The notes beneath the pieces were generated by a model that saw nothing but the letters and a program-made list of their open reading frames with translations, was not told the DNA's origin and made no database searches. Positions 53,057 through 64,000 of a stretch of 64,000 nucleotides of DNA are shown in pieces. The position numbers and the translations under genes are program-made. Source of the DNA: Luidia sarsii (taxonomy: Eukaryota; Echinodermata; Asteroidea; Paxillosida; Luidiidae). Numbering within the stretch: position 1 is the stretch's first letter; the number at the start of each line of letters is the position of its first letter. Where the stretch lies: NCBI GenBank assembly GCA_949987565.1, contig OX465110.1, forward strand, positions 6,418,309 to 6,482,308, in the 5' to 3' direction.

Positions 53057-54394
53057 TACGCCCCCAATCGGACCAGGTTTTTGTATATAAAAAATATTTT
53101 CTATTGCGAAATAAAGCTTTGCGAAATTACGCAAAAAAGCTTTGAGAAATAACGCAATAGCTTTGCGAAATAACGCAAAAGCTTTGCGAAATAACGCAAT
53201 AGCTTTGCGAAATAACGCAATAGCTTGGCGAAATAACGCAATAGCTTGGCGAAATAACGCAATGTTTTTATGCGCCCTCTCTTGTTTTGTCTCAGCACAC
53301 GCGGAACACCGTATAGTCTTGATTCAAGACGGATTTTATTGTTTGCTTTTTCACTGTTCATCCCTGAGCCGTCGTTTTAGCGTACGCGCGAGCCTGTGTA
53401 GGCCTACTGTGATGGCAATGATTGGTATATATACCATACATAATAATCTGTTTCCTGACTTTATTGGAGCAGATACACAAGTACACATTCTCCAAAACGC
53501 TTCAATGTGTTGATTGCTCGTACTTTGCCGGTAAATGAAGGAATGTTTCTCACGGAGAAAACGATGCATGCATAACTGAAACATGCTTATTTTCTGTGCC
53601 ACGATCACCTCTTACTCTGGTTGGACATGCTCGAATCGCTTCTACTGCTTCAACATAATGTCCTGCAATAATCCCAGGATCACTGGTGGATGAACTCACT
53701 TTGCACCAAATTATCTTCCTTGAGAATCCATCTATGCATTCGTTTACACATAAGCCATGAGGCTTAAGTTTATCATACGAATACAAATGCCACAAAAAAT
53801 TGAACACTATTGAACACTATTTTCTCCTTCTCAGTCGTCGTTTCTTCCTCTGCTCACACCCACCTGGATCTAGCACAGAAAGCAGCAAAGCGACATCTGA
53901 CCTTGAGATCTGAAATCCAGCCAATAAACACGACTGATGCATCCAACGATATCCGTGCTGAAATCCAAACTGCTGCGTCTGCTCCAGTATGAAAAGGGCA
54001 ACATCAACTATCGACGATTTGTTCTTTCTTCTTGACAATTCATAATACTAGGCCAAACGTCGTTTTAGGGTCCTTATGCTGGTAATGATCCCATGATTTG
54101 CAGCCCAAAACCACAAAATGTGGTCATAAGTAAGACCAAGAGAGAAATAGAAACCCACAAGTTGGCACAATGTCATGATTATAGCTTCCTTATGTACCTA
54201 TCCACTGTTGCGTTATTTTGCAAATGTTTCCCGTTATTTCGCAAAGCTATTGCGTTATTTCGCAAAGATATTGCGTTATTTCGCAAAGCTTTTGCGTTAT
54301 TTCGCAAGCTATTGCGTTATTTCACAAAGCTTTTGCGTTATTTCGCAATAGAAAATATTTTTTATATACAAAAACCTGGCCCGATTGGGCTCCG
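53057..54394. mobile_element. DNA transposon remnant with long inverted repeats and integrase-type transposase
   Basis: The left end (CCCAATCGGACCAGG, then TTTTTGTATATAAAAAATAT) is mirrored at the right (CCTGGCCCGATTGGG). Both ends run into tandem GCGAAATAACGCAA units (53100-53260; inverted at 54200-54350). Between them, on the reverse strand, lies a broken transposase. A structure of inverted repeats with subterminal tandem repeats fits a cut-and-paste element. The superfamily (IS3EU-like is my best guess) is uncertain. Confidence 0.65.
53550..54038 (-). pseudogene. Decayed integrase-like (DDE) transposase
   Basis: Two reverse-strand frames in series. The first, 54038-53817, has FGFQHGYRWMHQSCLLAGF, then SVLDPGGCEQRKKRRLRRRK and a stop. 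The second, 53807-53550, has LWHLYSYDKLKPHGLCVNEC, IDGFSRKIIW and VRGDRGTENKHV. The order matches animal integrase-core proteins that read WHxDGxDKLK..DGFSR..RGDxGTEN. A duplicated ATTGAACACT (53796-53815) lies at the break. The first expected catalytic Asp (WHxD) is Tyr here. No product is expected to be active. Confidence 0.65.
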
Positions 54395-55335
54395 TAGGTT
54401 TCTCAGAAAATTTAAACAGTAAAAGCCTGCACGATCGTTAAATTAAAAAACAAACAAAAATGTGCCACGGAAATAACTTCTCTCCAAAAGATACAGGGCA
54501 TGATGTGGTGTACAATGAAGGCCTACATGCGTGAATCTTTTTCTGTGTCGGCCTAAAATTACGATGCTCCGCGGTTTGACCGTGTTGTTGTCAGTGACGT
54601 CGGCCGTGGCGCACGGTCAGGAAACTGCTGCTGCAATGATCATGTCGGTCATTTCCCCTCCGTACTCCATAGCTCTACGAAATTACTTCTGTATCTCACA
54701 CAACTTTTCAAACCAAAATTACCCTTAATTCTCCTAATCAAATAACATGCGGATCTTTACATGATGTAGGTGTGTTTTCCCCCAGATTTTATTTCCTTTT
54801 GTAAAAATATCACGTCTACATGGATATAAAGGGCCTAATCACTAATACCGTTGAACCAACATTAGATTTTTGTGTGTGCTGCTCCTCATTCATTATTTTT
54901 TGGGGTACGAAAAGGAAAATCTCCACAAAGAAGCCGTGAATGAATGGTTACACCATGGAGGAAGGGTTACACTTTGAATTCGCTGATTGATCACTCATGC
55001 ACAGATTTCCATATTACTTTTATTAGGCCTATACCCTTTTTCATGAAATCAATTAGAATTATTTTGCTTTTGAGAATTGTAAAGCTGTTTTTTCCCAGTA
55101 CATTTGATGTATTGTACATCTAATCATAACTAAATTTCAATTGAAACATTTTTGCTTTTGGTGATCAGGAAAAAAGTTGGTTTCCAAGAAGACCCAAATG
55201 GCCTTGCTATTCTGGCAACAAATTGTGTGATTCTCAATATAATTTTGCGATAATTTTTAAATGTCTCCCGTGTTTACCATCATAGCAAACACTATAAAAT
55301 TATTTATATTCATGTACATTTCCGTGCATGCTTGG

Positions 55336-56690
<1,355 letters not shown>

Positions 56691-57289
56691 TCTGGACTGT
56701 ACAACACTGGTGAGCATGTAACAGAGATCTGGAAGCGTGTCAGAGGTCATGACTGTACAAAGTGAAAGCTAGTAGAGTAGGCAACAAGTCAATTGGCAGA
56801 ATATTACATATCAAAGTGATACTAAGAAGAAACCAAACATTAATAATACAAAACCGCGCAATATGCGAGCCATTCCGAAGGCTGTCTGTAATTACTGCTT
56901 GATTAAATCCTTTGAGGCAATGCTTTCAGAGCTGCCACAGCAACCCTTTAGAAAGTTAATGAAGGATGCTACGCGGTTGCACCGACTAATTATTTTTCTG
57001 CAGTTACAACGAGAAGCGAGTATTGAACACGAAGATGCCCTGACCGCGTTGGATCCTCCATGTCCGGCCCCTGGTATTCCATCGTATATACGGCTTGTCC
57101 AAAATAAACAGACGATTTAAAAGAAGATATCGCTATGTGAAAGCCTTGGCGGTATTTCTGATCATTACAATTCATGACACTTTTGTTGTAAAAGAATGTA
57201 GGCCTACATGTAGATTGACGGTACCTTTTTCTCCCGCGGCATTTGGTACTTTTAATTGTCTTTAATCTCCCTTTTTAATGGAAAAACAC

Positions 57290-57600
57290 AACACTGGTCG
57301 AAGTGAAAGACTAGCATCCGTACGTTGTCTGATCCAACATATGCCTTAAAATCACAACTGTGAACAATTCAGCTCAATTCACCAAGCGAGTCTCGAGAAA
57401 ATAGTGAAAACCTCTTCAATTGTTTCGCGAAAATGCAGCAGACAAGAAATTGTTCCGAAAAATCGTTTAAATCTAGGCGTGAGACGTAAACGATGTCATT
57501 TATTCTTTTCTAAAGAAATAAAACATTTTAGGCAGAAAGATTTCAGTGTGAGGTTATACTGTAACCATCTACAAACTGTATAGGCTTCATGCAATCTGTA
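57290..57600 (+). repeat. Dispersed repeat family, copy 3
   Basis: Same-strand match to 24.3 kb: TACGTTGTCTGATCCAACAT, TCTCGAGAAAATAGTGAAAA, TTAGGCAGAAAGATTTCAGT. Its end is directly joined to the first 35-bp satellite unit at 57601, which may mark where the array arose. Confidence 0.65.
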
Positions 57601-59752
57601 GAGCTCACCCATGGCACACAAGGCCATGTTAAATAGAGCTCACCAATGGCACACCAGGCCATGTTACATAGAGCTCACCCATTGCACACCAGGCCATGTT
57701 ATATAGAGCTCACCCATGGCACACCAGGCCATGTTATATAGAGCTCACCATGGCACACCAGGCCATGTTAAATAGAGCTCACCCATTGCACACCAGGCCA
57801 TGTTAAATAGAGCTCACCCATTGCACACCAGGCCATGTTAAATAGAGCTCACCCATTGCACACCAGGCCATGTTATATATAGCTCACCCATTGCACACCA
57901 GGCCATGTTACATAGAGCTCACCCACGGTACACCAGGCCATGTTACATAGAGCTCACCCATTGCACACCAGGCCATGTTAAATAGAGCTCACCCATTGCA
58001 CACCAGGCCATGTTAAATAGAGCTCACCCATTGCACACCAGGCCATGTTACATAGAGCTCACCCATGGCACACCAGGTCATGTTACATAGAGCTCACCCA
58101 TGGCACACCAGGCCATGTTATATAGAGCTCACCCATGGCACACCAGGCCATGTTACATAGAGCTCACCCATTGCACACCAGGCCATGTTATATAGAGCTC
58201 ACCCATGGCACACCAGGCCATGTTATATAGAGCTCATCCATGGCACACCAGACCACGTTAGAGCTCACCCATGGCACACCAGGCCATGTTATATAGAGCT
58301 CACCCATGTGGCACACCAGGCCATGTTAAATAGAGCTCACCCATGGCACACCAGGCCGTGTTATATAGAGCTCACCCATGTGGCACACCAGGCCATGTTA
58401 AATAGAGCTCACCCATGGCACACCAGGCCATGTTACATGAAGCTCACCCATGGCACACCAGGCCATGTTATATAGAGCTTACCCATAGCACACCAGGCCC
58501 TTTTTTAGAGCTCACCCTTTGCCCACCAGGCCATGTTACATAGAGCTCACCCATGGCACACAAGGCCATGTTAAATAGAGCTCACCCATTGCACACCAGG
58601 CCATGTTATATAGAGCTCACCCATTGCACACCAGGCCATGTTACATGAAGCTCACCCATGGCACACCAGGCCATGTTATATAGAGCTCACCCATGGCACA
58701 CCAGGCCATGTTACATTGAGCTCACCATGGCACACCAGGCCATGTTATATAGAGCTCACCCATGGCACACAAGGCCATGTAACATGAAGCTCACCCATTG
58801 CACACCAGGCCATGTTATATAGAGCTCACCCACGGTACACCAGGCCATGTTATATAGAGCTCACCCATTGCACACCAGGCCATGTTATATAGAGCTCACC
58901 CATTGCACACCAGGCCATGTTACATGAAGCTCACCCATGGCACACCAGGCCATGTTATATAGAGCTCACCCATGGCACACCAGGCCATGTTACATTGAGC
59001 TCACCATGGCACACCAGTCCATGTTACATAGAGCTCACCCATGGCACACCAGGCCATGTTATATAGAGCTCACCCATGGCACACCAGGCCATGTTATATA
59101 GACCTCACCCATGGCACACCAGGCCATGTTAAATAGAGCTCATCCATGGCACACAAGGCCATGTTAAATAGAGCTCACCCATGGCACACAAGGCCATGTT
59201 AAATAGAGCTCACCCATGGCACACCAGGCCATGTTATATAGAGCTCACCCATGGCACACAAGGCCATGTTACATAGAGCTCACCCATGACACACCAGGCC
59301 ATGTTATATAGAGCTCACCCATGGCACACAAGGCCATGTTACATAGAGCTCACCCATGGCACACCAGGCCATGTTATATAGAGCTCACCAATGGCACACA
59401 AGGCCATGTTACATAGAGATCACCCATGGCACACAAGGCCATGTTATATAGAGCTCACCCATTGCACACCAGGCCATGTTATATAGAGCTCACCCATGGC
59501 ACACAAGGCCATGTTACATAGAGCTCACCCATGACACGGCAGGCCATGTTACATAGAGCTCACCCATGACACACCAGGCCATGTTATATAGAGCTCACCC
59601 ATGGCACACCAGGCCATGTTACATAGAGCTCACCCATGGCACACCAGGCCATGTTATACAGAGCTCACCCATGGCACACCAGGCCATGTTATATAGAGCT
59701 CACCCATGGCACACCAGGCCATGTTACATAGAGCTCACCCATGGTTTACCAG
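57601..59752 (+). repeat. 35-bp satellite, about 61 units
   Basis: Unit: GAGCTCACCCATGGCACACC followed by AGGCCATGTTATATA. The period is 35 bp (57601 to 57636). Variants at three positions (ATGG/ATTG, CCAGG/CAAGG, ATATA/AAATA/ACATA) are intermixed, with a few length variants (ATGTGG). There are no unique spacers, so this is not a CRISPR array. Confidence 0.97.
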
Positions 59753-60159
59753 GCTAGATCAAAAGTAGAGAACATATCTATCTATCATATAATAGTTACT
59801 GGATGAACCCCTATAGTGAACATCCAGGGCATTTTTATAATTTCTGCCATCAAAGTTTAACATACCATAGTAATACCTGTAATTAAGACAGAGCAAATAT
59901 TCCCTACTAGAGTACATGCTATAAAAATGGCAATAGAAATTGCATGCAAGGTAATAATAAGCATCAAGCTAACGAGACATCCCTTATTTATGTTCACCAA
60001 GGTAGTCCTATAGAACACACACGTGTCCTTCATGCTTGTTGATGAGTAACCATGGATATTGCATATTCTGCTTTGTTTGGTCTGTACAGCGTCAGGGATG
60101 TTTCCATAGTGATACAAACATCCTTAACGGCCAGGTGTCTGTATGTCTGTTGCCTTGGG

Positions 60160-60167
60160 TATAAAAA
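60160..60167 (+). promoter_or_regulatory. TATA box of the divergent plus-strand gene
   Basis: GGGTATAAAAACAAG is a strong TATA match. It lies about 130 bp upstream of the start codon at 60296, giving an expected transcription start near 60190. About 70-120 bp further upstream, GTAACCATGGATAT and GTTTCCATAGTGATAC resemble RFX X-box halves, which is suggestive only. Confidence 0.6.
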
Positions 60168-60295
60168 CAAGTGGTGTGGATTGAGAGAGTATTGCAAACT
60201 AGTCGGCGCCCTCAAGGAAGCAGACTGCTTTTCAAGTGTTGATACCTTGGACAAATTTCATAGTCTTGACACAAGTGTGGAAAGTCTCCTGGAAA

Positions 60296-60389
60296 ATGGC
60301 TGTTAGGATGCGCATTTCCCCCAGACAACGAGGATTTCTTCAAATGCTGCTCTTCATAGCTCTGACCGTATTTGCATGTGGAGCTGCAG
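60296..60389 (+). CDS. First coding exon of an unidentified secreted or membrane protein
   Basis: Start ATG in context GGAAAATGG. It encodes MAVRMRISPRQRG, a hydrophobic run QMLLFIALTVFA, then CGAA and one base before donor GCAG|GTAAGT. A basic N-region, hydrophobic core and small residues make a good signal peptide (or type II anchor). The downstream exon was not found with confidence. A signal peptide ending in AAG at a phase-1 intron, next to EDC4, invites comparison with neuritin-like genes (human NRN1L adjoins EDC4), but the short exon gives no homology evidence. Confidence 0.6.
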
Positions 60390-61074
60390 GTAAGTGATTA
60401 AATTCTGTATAACGATTGAAGCAAACTGTTCTCCAGACAAAAATATTGGTAATTCAGCCAAACAAAGAATGGTATATTTATCGAATGAAAGGGTTGTATG
60501 GTATCCCCTACACAAATCTAGTGTGTATACAAATTGTACTTTTTTAAAGCACAAAACACAAAGAATTCTAGTGTCCGAGGAGCATTAGCTCGAAAAAGAG
60601 GACGATCGGCAGACGGTTGAGCATTCGTCATCTCTGTGTGAGAATGCTTGGCTCTCTGTCTAGTATTCAGCTCATTCAGGACCGATTCTTCTGCGACTTA
60701 AACCATTTTTCATTCTTCTGCTGTCTGGTTGTTCTGTGTATACCATTCTGCAAATGATGTACTGTCACCCAACCTGCCTTGCTGCTGTCAGCTATCTTGA
60801 TGACCCTTTTCTCTATCTACTACTAATTGTTCAACTTTTGCGTGCAAAAGCGTATTATGTCGTGCGCGCGTCTTGTTTTGGTCCGTAAACCAACGCCTTA
60901 TTGATAGAATCTGTAAAATTGCAGCAGAACTCATTACAGTAAGGAGAAATGCGCCCACTGCGTAGACTGGCTACTATTGGTCCTTGCGGACGTGACGTAG
61001 GTGGTCATGTTTAATAAGTGGATGCATTATGCATGATGTAACGGCTGGGCCAGGCTGGCTGCCAAGGGGATTGA

Positions 61075-61340
61075 TGTGGGGTGGGGGGTCTATGGAATGG
61101 ACCCTTTCCATGAAATATGCAAATTAGACCTTACGCATGCGCGTTACTAAATTGGTTGGCAAACGAGTGCGCGTGGCGTGCAGGTTTCGAAATACGCGCA
61201 CAGGAGACACTGAATAGCCAATCACCACACGCCAAACAGTTTAGTGAAGGAACGCGCGAACGCTCGTGGAAAACTATGATTGGTTGGCATCCATTGATCT
61301 CCATAATAAAGACTGGATAGGACACCGCGTGTTGTTCGTG
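61075..61340 (-). repeat. Inverted repeat pair, copy 1
   Basis: Contains GGAATGGACCCTTTCC, GCATGCGCGTTACTAAATTG and CTCCATAATAAAGACTGGAT followed by AGGACAC. All three recur in reverse complement at 62918-63050. About 260 bp. Probably a SINE or MITE. Confidence 0.7.
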
Positions 61341-62917
61341 CACAAAATACGCGGTCGAACAATGGCGGCGCGCAACGCTTCAGGAGGGTAGAGTTGTATG
61401 TGTTGGTTAAAGCATCTTGCTCTATGGTTGAAGTTCACTCGCTTGGCTTTGGATGAATTCAGTGGCCTACCTTGTAGTTGTAGGAACGAGTAATTAAGGT
61501 GCCGGAAATAATTTGTATATCCTCTTAATTTAGGCCGAAGTATGAATAATTCACGGTGCTTTTAACATTGCCTATAGGAACGATCATTACGCACTCACAC
61601 GCTTTTTTTTTCAATTTTTTTCTTTCTTGAATAGCCCTATTATTTTGTTTAGCCTATAACTGTCTCTGCATCTGCATAATAGGTAATTCTCAATTAGCTC
61701 ATCGAATACGCGTTTGAATCGGCCACGGCTAAACATTGGTTTGCTGGTGTTTATTTTAACCTTTCTGAGCAACTTCAGGAATAGAAAAAAAAATACTGCC
61801 GGAGGAACATTTTTTCATTCATTCAACGCTTGCACAATTTATTGCAAATTGACAAAAAGCAATGTAGATTTATTTCTTGTAAAAGTTTTGCACATGGTTA
61901 TAAGGCTATAGTCACCAGTGATATCCAAGGCCCCACCTACCAAAATATCAACAACCATTATCACAATGAGTTCACCCAGATCAACAAAGTCAATCATCTT
62001 CTCATAGCTTGGTCGAATGTCGAATGGTCGCACTCAACAAACTTACGAATGCATCATTATCTAACGTAATTGAGGAGAATTTATATTTATGGTAGTAATC
62101 TTGAACCTTGGAGCCTTTGAAGTTTGGAACCTTGTTGAGATAATCCTGGCTTCCCGTCAATTCCATAAAACAATCTGTGAAAAACATAAAAGGAAAATTA
62201 GTAGGCTAGCTATTAGTACAATCATGTAGTAGTAGTACTATCTCAAACTTATTTGGATACTGTTACCTAATCATTCTTTTTTTCAAGGGGTGGATTCAGC
62301 TTTTGCGTGACCCAATTAACAGCAGTTGTCAATGATTAATTAAGTTATTAAAGTTGTTCAGTCATTATTCTTCATCCGAAGTTGGTAAATGGTGATAAGA
62401 ACCGTAGCCTAAGTAAATGGTAGGCCGGTGGCTATGCGGGAAGGGGGATAGGTTAGGCCTTCTCCCGGAAAAAAAATCCTTCTTTGAAGATGATTTTTGG
62501 GCCTATAATGTTAATGATTTTTTTACCACTGCTGGAACAACAGAGGTGAAAGTCATAATTATGCCATAAATTTAAAATCTCAGTCATCAATATATAAGCA
62601 TTATGTAGTACTAAAGCCTTAAATGTAGTACTAAATCTGGGCTAACCAACAACTTACTTGTGAAAAGTTATTCCTTTCTTACGGCTCACTTTTCCGTCCC
62701 TCTCCGGGCAATTCACTGCTGCGCACACTTTGACCATAGTACTTTGCGAATTTTCCTATTTTATTCGTGTATGTTCACTTTTCTTCAAAAGATGACTATT
62801 TGAAGGGAAAAATGCGTCCACTTCTTTGATATGTCCATTCAAAATGTGTACGCGCAGCAAAACGACACGTTCGTTTCTTACCCTCTTGACAAAACGCAAA
62901 CGCGGACGCGCATTTGA

Positions 62918-63075
62918 CGCAGTGTCCTATCCAGTCTTTATTATGGAGATCAATGTTGGCATCCCGCTTGCCCACCAATTTAGTAAAGCGCATGCGCCAG
63001 CTCTTCTTTGCATATTGGAAAGGTCCATTCCATATCTGCCGTCGCCTGTCGCCCGTCGCCCGTCGCGTGGCCCCT
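62918..63075 (+). repeat. Inverted repeat pair, copy 2
   Basis: GTGTCCTATCCAGTCTTTAT, CAATTTAGTAAAGCGCATGC and GGAAAGGTCCATTCC. It is shorter than copy 1 because about 100 bp between the first two blocks is missing. It is followed by a GTCGCCC run that mirrors the array at the window end. Confidence 0.7.
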
Positions 63076-63139
63076 TTCTTCTTCTTTTTTGCTTCGATCA
63101 TGTGGATATCACGTGACAGCATTTTTTGCTCTGCAGCTC

Positions 63140-63330
63140 GCTGACGGAGGTAGAGCTAGATACAGAAACCCAGGCCTTATACCACTCAGCCGATACAGAC
63201 ATACACATTTCATGTTTCCCCTCTGAATTTAATCTTGAAATTCAAATATACTATCAACAGCAAATTGTTTTGGTCAATTGCGTTGTGCATTCAACTGTTT
63301 ATGGAATGTTAGGGGGAATTACCACTTGCT
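63140..63330 (+). other. Possible downstream exon of the plus-strand gene
   Basis: A good acceptor (TTTTTTGCTCTGCAG) at about 63137 is followed by an open frame reading SLTEVELDTETQALYHSADT, then DIHISCFPSEFNLEIQIYY. The frame needs phase 2, but the exon at 60296 ends in phase 1, so another exon would have to lie between. I do not recognise the sequence and see no clear donor. It could be chance. Confidence 0.2.
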
Positions 63331-63859
63331 TTAATTTGAAGAAAATATGACGTGTTTGTTTGTGTGGGTGTGTATGGCATGGTGGATAGACCAATGAGCA
63401 AAGGTAGTCCAGCATTATAATAAGGGTCTGACAAAGTAACGTTACGTCTGTAAAAGACTTCTGTGAGCCTACCTGCAACTCAGGTCATGTCTTATTTTAA
63501 GGAATCATACAGTGTAAGTAATTACACATGCAACACTCTTGTAAGTTGTATTTCCGTGGGGAGTACGAGTATGATCTGCTGGGATATCGTTGAAGGACAT
63601 AGGCCCCATGCCTTATAAGACAATCTACCATAATAGATATTATTATCTCAAACACGTTATTTTACTGATGTCAGTCTTTCAAACAAAGAAATGATAGGGC
63701 CTATTGCTTCTTCCATTCGGAGCAAGGCGCAACTGGAGCATCGAATGCACTATATCTTTAACAAGGCTACATGAGTGTCAGGCACTGCGGATCGAACGAA
63801 CAAGTATAATGAAAGGTGAAGGGTCAAAGTGAAAATAGCACTGCGCAAGCGTGAAAAAG

Positions 63860-64000
63860 GGGGGGGCGACGGGCGACGGGCGAGGGGCGAGGGGCGACGG
63901 GCGACGGGCGAGGGGCGACGGGCGACGGGCGACGGGCGACGGGCGACGGGCGACGGGCGACGGGCGACGGGCGACGGGCGACGGGCGACGGGCGACGGGC
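63860..64000 (+). repeat. 7-bp G-rich array (GGGCGAC/GGGCGAG)
   Basis: About 20 units of GGGCGAC with GGGCGAG variants, running off the right edge. One G-run per unit makes G-quadruplex formation plausible. Confidence 0.9.

Noticed and set aside
57601..59752. CRISPR-like regular repeats
   Set aside because: Units are contiguous 35-mers with no unique spacers or cas genes, in an animal genome.
61839..62187. Two overlapping reverse-strand frames with a FVDLGEL phrase resembling THAP/P-element transposases
   Set aside because: The match is limited to a few residues and the following sequence does not fit the family as I know it; too weak to call.
63860..64000. Telomere or CpG-island call for the terminal array
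   Set aside because: The 7-bp GGGCGAC unit is not a known telomere repeat, and the array is a simple repeat without promoter evidence.

Overview
ORGANISM AND KIND OF SEQUENCE. This is animal nuclear DNA, most likely from a marine invertebrate deuterostome (echinoderm favoured; amphioxus or hemichordate possible). The reasons are multi-exon genes with GT-AG introns, a full-length EDC4 with clear human-like sequence, Penelope-like retroelements, tRNA-derived SINEs, many foldback MITEs, and intergenic DNA rich in TACATGTACA-type and TAGGCCTA-type palindromes. The species cannot be fixed from the sequence. Most long open frames here are by-products of tandem repeats. LAYOUT. (1) 1-11.0 kb, minus strand: the first coding exons of a cadherin-repeat protein. 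A 430-codon first coding exon (9744-11034) splices over a 9.7 kb intron full of ACATGT repeats to the exon at 1-45, and the gene continues off the left edge. A cluster of CRE, octamer, CArG and CCAAT motifs at 12.56-12.70 kb is a candidate promoter. (2) 11-18 kb: intergenic, with a 467-bp MITE, Penelope-tail fragments, SINE pieces and a GGGTCAGTGATC minisatellite. (3) 18.0-52.5 kb, minus strand: a complete EDC4 (Ge-1) gene reconstructed as 25 coding exons, all phase-compatible, encoding 1465 residues (scaffold of the mRNA decapping complex: N-terminal WD40 region, Ser/acidic linker, coiled coil, C-terminal helical domain). Several introns are largely tandem arrays (53-bp, 19-bp, TGACCC). (4) The largest intron (32-41 kb) holds a possible Harbinger-like element (TIRs, TTA flanks) in which sits an inverted, head-to-head pair of 5'-truncated Penelope-like elements (reverse transcriptase plus GIY-YIG endonuclease) flanked by a 14-bp target-site duplication. 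(5) 52.5-60 kb: an 18-bp perfect hairpin upstream of EDC4, a decayed integrase-type DNA transposon with long inverted repeats, a 1.3 kb hexamer array and a 2.15 kb, 35-bp satellite. (6) 60.1-64 kb, plus strand: TATA box and first coding exon (signal peptide) of an unidentified secreted or membrane protein, divergent from EDC4, followed by an intron with an inverted repeat pair and a 7-bp G-rich array at the window edge. HOW PARTS RELATE. EDC4 and the cadherin gene are tandem on the minus strand; the 60.3 kb gene is divergent. A cadherin beside EDC4 recalls human 16q22.1, where EDC4 and classical cadherins both lie. The most unusual signals are the Penelope palindrome with hammerhead-like RNA motifs at its ends, an unrelated foldback family carrying near-consensus hammerhead-like motifs on both arms, a 28-nt EDC4 micro-exon paired with a 4-nt-spaced alternative acceptor, and a transposon end that coincides with an EDC4 splice donor.
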